Source: Paramagnetospirillum caucaseum | GTDB lineage: Bacteria > Pseudomonadota > Alphaproteobacteria > Rhodospirillales > Magnetospirillaceae | Assembly (NCBI RefSeq): GCF_000342045.1 | Contig: NZ_AONQ01000001.1 | Coordinates: 62,001-126,000 of the forward strand | DNA length: 64,000 bases | Reading direction: 5' to 3' | Part shown: positions 61,841-64,000 of the stretch, one piece after another | Layout of the letters: every line of letters starts with the position of its first letter | How positions within the stretch are numbered: position 1 is the first letter of the stretch | Notes under the pieces: generated by a model | The model's input: the letters and a program-made list of their open reading frames with translations, nothing else | What the model was told of the DNA's origin: nothing | Database searches by the model: none | Position numbers and translations under genes: made by a program

Positions 61841-61888
61841 AAAATCCCTAACGAAACTCCTCTAGATAGTAGTTTCGTCTGGGATTTT
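61841..61888. repeat. Palindrome family A, copy 5
   Basis: Arms AAAATCCCTAACGAAACT and AGTTTCGTCTGGGATTTT, centre CCTCTAGATAGT; identical to copy 1 over 48 bases. Confidence 0.92.
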
Positions 61889-62026
61889 TTCGGAGCACCG
61901 AGGGCAATCACCTGCGGAAACTCCTGCAACACCAGATGGTTAGCTTGGTCATGGGGCAGAAACCCACCAGGGAAGCCCACCAATGGCTCGTTTGATCTGG
62001 CTGGTGGGATTGGGCATTCCTACCAG

Positions 62027-62047
62027 AGAAGCCCCGTATGGGCTTCT
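62027..62047. terminator. Hairpin between convergent genes
   Basis: AGAAGCCC and GGGCTTCT with loop CGTAT (8-bp stem). It lies 31 bases beyond the end of the minus-strand gene at 62078. There is no T-run in either direction, so its role is uncertain. Confidence 0.45.
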
Positions 62048-62077
62048 AAATGGCGTTCCTCGCCATCGAGGAGAAAT

Positions 62078-62299
62078 TCATCCCTTGTCCGATTGGGACA
62101 TGAGGGCGGCAAGATCACTCTGGGTTTTGATCATCTTGGTCCGTTGCCCATTGATCTGTTCCCGCTTCTTCGCCAATGCAGCCTGCTGTTTCAAACGTTT
62201 GGCTTGATCTGCTTTCGCATCTGCCTGTTTTGACAAATTACCAGATAGGGTGTTAGCTGGTTGATCTTCTGTAATCGACATAAATTCGTGGTATCTCAT
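62078..62299 (-). CDS. Small coiled-coil-type protein
   Basis: 73 residues, rich in Lys, Gln and Ala, likely one long helix (SKQADAKADQAKRLKQQAAL; KREQINGQRTKMIKTQSDLA). The ATG has GGAGG upstream. The start MRYHEF resembles some phage structural proteins, but this is too weak for a call. Divergent from the gene at 62417. Confidence 0.6.
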   Translation of the reverse strand: MRYHEFMSITEDQPANTLSGNLSKQADAKADQAKRLKQQAALAKKREQINGQRTKMIKTQSDLAALMSQSDKG

Positions 62300-62416
62300 C
62301 TGATTGCCTCCATAATTGTGCTCAGCAGTATTTATATTTTATCAGGTAAATAGAGCTGGACTGATATTTATGATCGCGTTACTGGTCGCTTCAGGACAAC
62401 ATTACTGGAGATTACC

Positions 62417-62869
62417 ATGAACCTTTCTGAATTGAAGTTCAGCACCGATAAGCGTCCCACTCCTGCCTTTCGTGCCAATCCCACCGAGAAGGCTCGGAGT
62501 GCCGTTCTTGCCAGCATTGCCGTTCAACGCACCCTGCTGAATTCGGAACGCACTGGCACTGCCCACAACATCACCAAGACCATCAAAACCCTCGATGAAC
62601 AGGGCAATGTCATCACCAACACGGTGCAGCGGAAGCCCCGCAAATGGTGGTTCACGAATCCGCAGGGCGTGTTCCTGATCGAGGTTCTGTTTGGTGGTCA
62701 GCCCATCGCCATCAACGGCAAGCAGACTGCCATTGAAGCCGGAGACCTTGATGGGGTGGAGAAGGTGCTGACCATCATTGCCACCGCCGTTGGTGCTGGC
62801 GAGTTGGACAAGGTTCTGGCTGATGCCAAATCCAAGCGGAAGGCTGGTCGCCCCAAGAAGGCGTCCTGA
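62417..62869 (+). CDS. Hypothetical island protein
   Basis: 150 residues. N-terminus MNLSELKFSTDKRPTPAFRA, middle with KPRKWWFTNPQGVFLIEVLF, and a Lys/Arg-rich tail ending KRKAGRPKKAS, an AT-hook-like GRPKK that may bind DNA. The ribosome binding site GGAG is present. Family not recognised. Confidence 0.75.
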   Translation: MNLSELKFSTDKRPTPAFRANPTEKARSAVLASIAVQRTLLNSERTGTAHNITKTIKTLDEQGNVITNTVQRKPRKWWFTNPQGVFLIEVLFGGQPIAINGKQTAIEAGDLDGVEKVLTIIATAVGAGELDKVLADAKSKRKAGRPKKAS

Positions 62870-62934
62870 TGCTTCCCCACGATTCCCACCTTCCCCTTTT
62901 GAATAATTGGGTGAAGGTGGGAGGAGGAATTCCA

Positions 62935-63228
62935 ATGAGCCGCCAAATTTCAATCCATACCGCATACGAAGGGACCATCACCTTCAAGGATGCCATCAAT
63001 GGCAAGGCGATTGGCTATGCTGGCTGGGCGGGCTTCATTGCCAGCATCATCCATACGCAGGGTTGGCGGGCATATGGTTCGCCATCCCAAGAAGGGGGCT
63101 ACTTCATTGCCCTTCAGCATCCCCATATTCCCGAAGAACTTCCCATCGACCCAGGCTTTCATGGATGGCATAGACTTCAACTGGACGACCTGCTGGATTT
63201 TGCAGGTGATGATGGGCTGGTGATGTAG
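62935..63228 (+). CDS. Hypothetical island protein
   Basis: 97 residues (MSRQISIHTAYEGTITFKDA; WRAYGSPSQEGGYFIALQHP). Start chosen for GGAGGAGGA upstream; a longer frame begins at 62869, overlapping the previous stop, but lacks its own binding site. Family not recognised. Same direction as the preceding gene and probably the same transcript. Confidence 0.65.
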   Translation: MSRQISIHTAYEGTITFKDAINGKAIGYAGWAGFIASIIHTQGWRAYGSPSQEGGYFIALQHPHIPEELPIDPGFHGWHRLQLDDLLDFAGDDGLVM

Positions 63229-63231
63229 GCG

Positions 63232-63262
63232 GGTTCAGCGACCCAACGGGACTGCCGCCAAT
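63232..63262. repeat. Direct repeat copy 1 (duplicated gene end)
   Basis: About 31 bases almost identical to 63622-63652 (core CAGCGACCCAACGGGACTGC). On the minus strand it encodes ELAAVPLGR and stop, the C-terminus of the gene at 63624, so it is a leftover of a duplicated gene end. Confidence 0.8.
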
Positions 63263-63263
63263 T

Positions 63264-63536
63264 CTACCCTTGCTTTGATTTTGACGTGTTTTTGACCGCC
63301 TTGTGATTTAGCGAATCGCTTATCACCTGACGCATTGTTGCCAACTCTGCCTCCGAAGGTTCTAAGTCCTTCATCGTAAAGGGACGATTATTTTTCAGGG
63401 CATCCCTAATCATTTTTTTGGATTCGTCAGGATGAAGGAATGCGACAAAGGGAACTTCTCCGAATTGTTCCTCATACTTGTCGATTAACTCCGCCTCTTC
63501 GCCATCCATCGTCATAAATTCATCATCGATCTGCAT
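63264..63536 (-). CDS. Hypothetical acidic protein
   Basis: 90 residues from 63536 (94 from 63548). Acidic, cytosolic: MDGEEAELIDKYEEQFGEVP, HPDESKKMIRDALKNNRPFT. Family not recognised. Directly beyond its stop lies a copy of the 3' end of the neighbouring minus-strand gene at 63624. Confidence 0.6.
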   Translation of the reverse strand: MQIDDEFMTMDGEEAELIDKYEEQFGEVPFVAFLHPDESKKMIRDALKNNRPFTMKDLEPSEAELATMRQVISDSLNHKAVKNTSKSKQG

Positions 63537-63621
63537 TTCGCCACCCATCTATGAGCGATTGCCACCGCCCCACCTGTTGGACAGAAGCAGGATAGATCCA
63601 AGCCGAGATGATGTCAGCAGG

Positions 63622-63652
63622 GTTCAGCGACCCAACGGGACTGCCGCCAGTT
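63622..63652. repeat. Direct repeat copy 2 (end of gene at 63624)
   Basis: Matches 63232-63262 with one visible difference. This copy is the true end of the 91-residue gene. Confidence 0.8.
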
Positions 63653-63899
63653 CAACTTCTCCACCAGCACCAAATTGGGTCTGCATCACGGCGAAGGCGT
63701 ATCGTTCCCCATCGGTGGGACGCCTCGCAGTCAATTTGGCAACTTCATCGGGAGTCGGGTCACGATAGCCAGCCTGCCCATTCAGCGGCATCGCCAGAAA
63801 GCCAGAAGCGTTTTTGACCGCTGAACGGAAGTCACCCGCCCGAACCATACAGAAGGGCTTATGGTTATAATCCACAGCAAACAGCACACGAACAGCCAT
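63624..63899 (-). CDS. Hypothetical island protein
   Basis: 91 residues (MAVRVLFAVDYNHKPFCMVR; YRDPTPDEVAKLTARRPTDG). Good GAGGAGGA ribosome binding site. No known family. Its last 30 bases are repeated downstream at 63232, suggesting a former tandem duplicate. Confidence 0.7.
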   Translation of the reverse strand: MAVRVLFAVDYNHKPFCMVRAGDFRSAVKNASGFLAMPLNGQAGYRDPTPDEVAKLTARRPTDGERYAFAVMQTQFGAGGEVELAAVPLGR

Positions 63900-64000
63900 C
63901 GGTTCCTCCTCTCAAATTCAATGGGCTTATGTTCACTATTTGTTCCATTGTGGTCAAGTAGAAAGAATCTTTAGGTGTCGCTGTCCAATGGTCGGATTGT

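Noticed and set aside
61652-62233. 193-residue frame containing QDSRESS and KIPNETPLDSSFV
   Set aside because: It runs out of frame through the HTH gene and then through palindromes B and A; no independent coding support.

Overview
The window is 64 kb of a GC-rich alphaproteobacterial chromosome. Protein content (a hopanoid operon, many two-component and c-di-GMP proteins, a yfgM-bamB-der block, DUF2794, DUF983, DUF3572) and base composition point to a Rhodospirillales organism, most like Magnetospirillum or Paramagnetospirillum. That assignment is inferred from protein resemblance. No rRNA, magnetosome gene or CRISPR array is visible.

Layout. 1-6.4 kb: hopanoid genes, hpnA-hpnB-hpnD-shc-hpnG as one tightly coupled minus-strand operon, meeting the 3' part of hpnH on the plus strand. 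6.6-9.5 kb: a coupled pair, a large protein of unknown function and a Sel1-repeat protein. 9.5-14.4 kb: a phosphopantetheinyl transferase, a Pls/PosA-type membrane NRPS and a ribbon-helix-helix protein, joined by 4-base overlaps. 14.4-22 kb: a tiny membrane peptide beside tandem FNR-like sites, a DUF2934 protein, a GGDEF-EAL protein coupled to a lone ABC substrate-binding protein, small conserved genes and a LuxR-type regulator. 22-30 kb: der, bamB and yfgM housekeeping genes, lipoproteins and a divergent kinase/regulator pair. 30-38.6 kb: a signalling operon (Cache-GAF protein, very large hybrid kinase with two receivers and HPt, stand-alone receiver, receiver-HD-GYP). 39-45.3 kb: a Na+/solute symporter with its small subunit, a TPR protein, and a CBS-DUF294 nucleotidyltransferase coupled to a membrane-anchored DEDDh exonuclease.

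45.3-49.9 kb is accessory: an IS3 remnant, mazEF, orphan small genes and a BvgS-like kinase, with lower GC in its right half. A tRNA-Arg(CCG) at 49,958-50,034 is the apparent integration target of an AT-richer island running to the right edge. The island holds a full-length tyrosine integrase, a second recombinase with only the catalytic domain, a 5-methylcytosine methyltransferase with an extra N-terminal domain, an overlapping D12-class adenine methyltransferase, a helicase-primase fusion behind a leader that looks like a transcription attenuator, a small HTH protein and several small unknown genes.

The most unusual signal is a set of three families of short palindromes that I see only in the island. 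The 48-bp family has five copies, one of them read in frame inside the helicase-primase gene and contributing about 16 residues. An 18-bp palindrome lies in frame inside two more island genes. This resembles the Rickettsia palindromic elements that insert into protein genes, and I do not recognise these families as described. The 9-nt loop-to-loop complementarity in the helicase-primase leader is the second most interesting signal.
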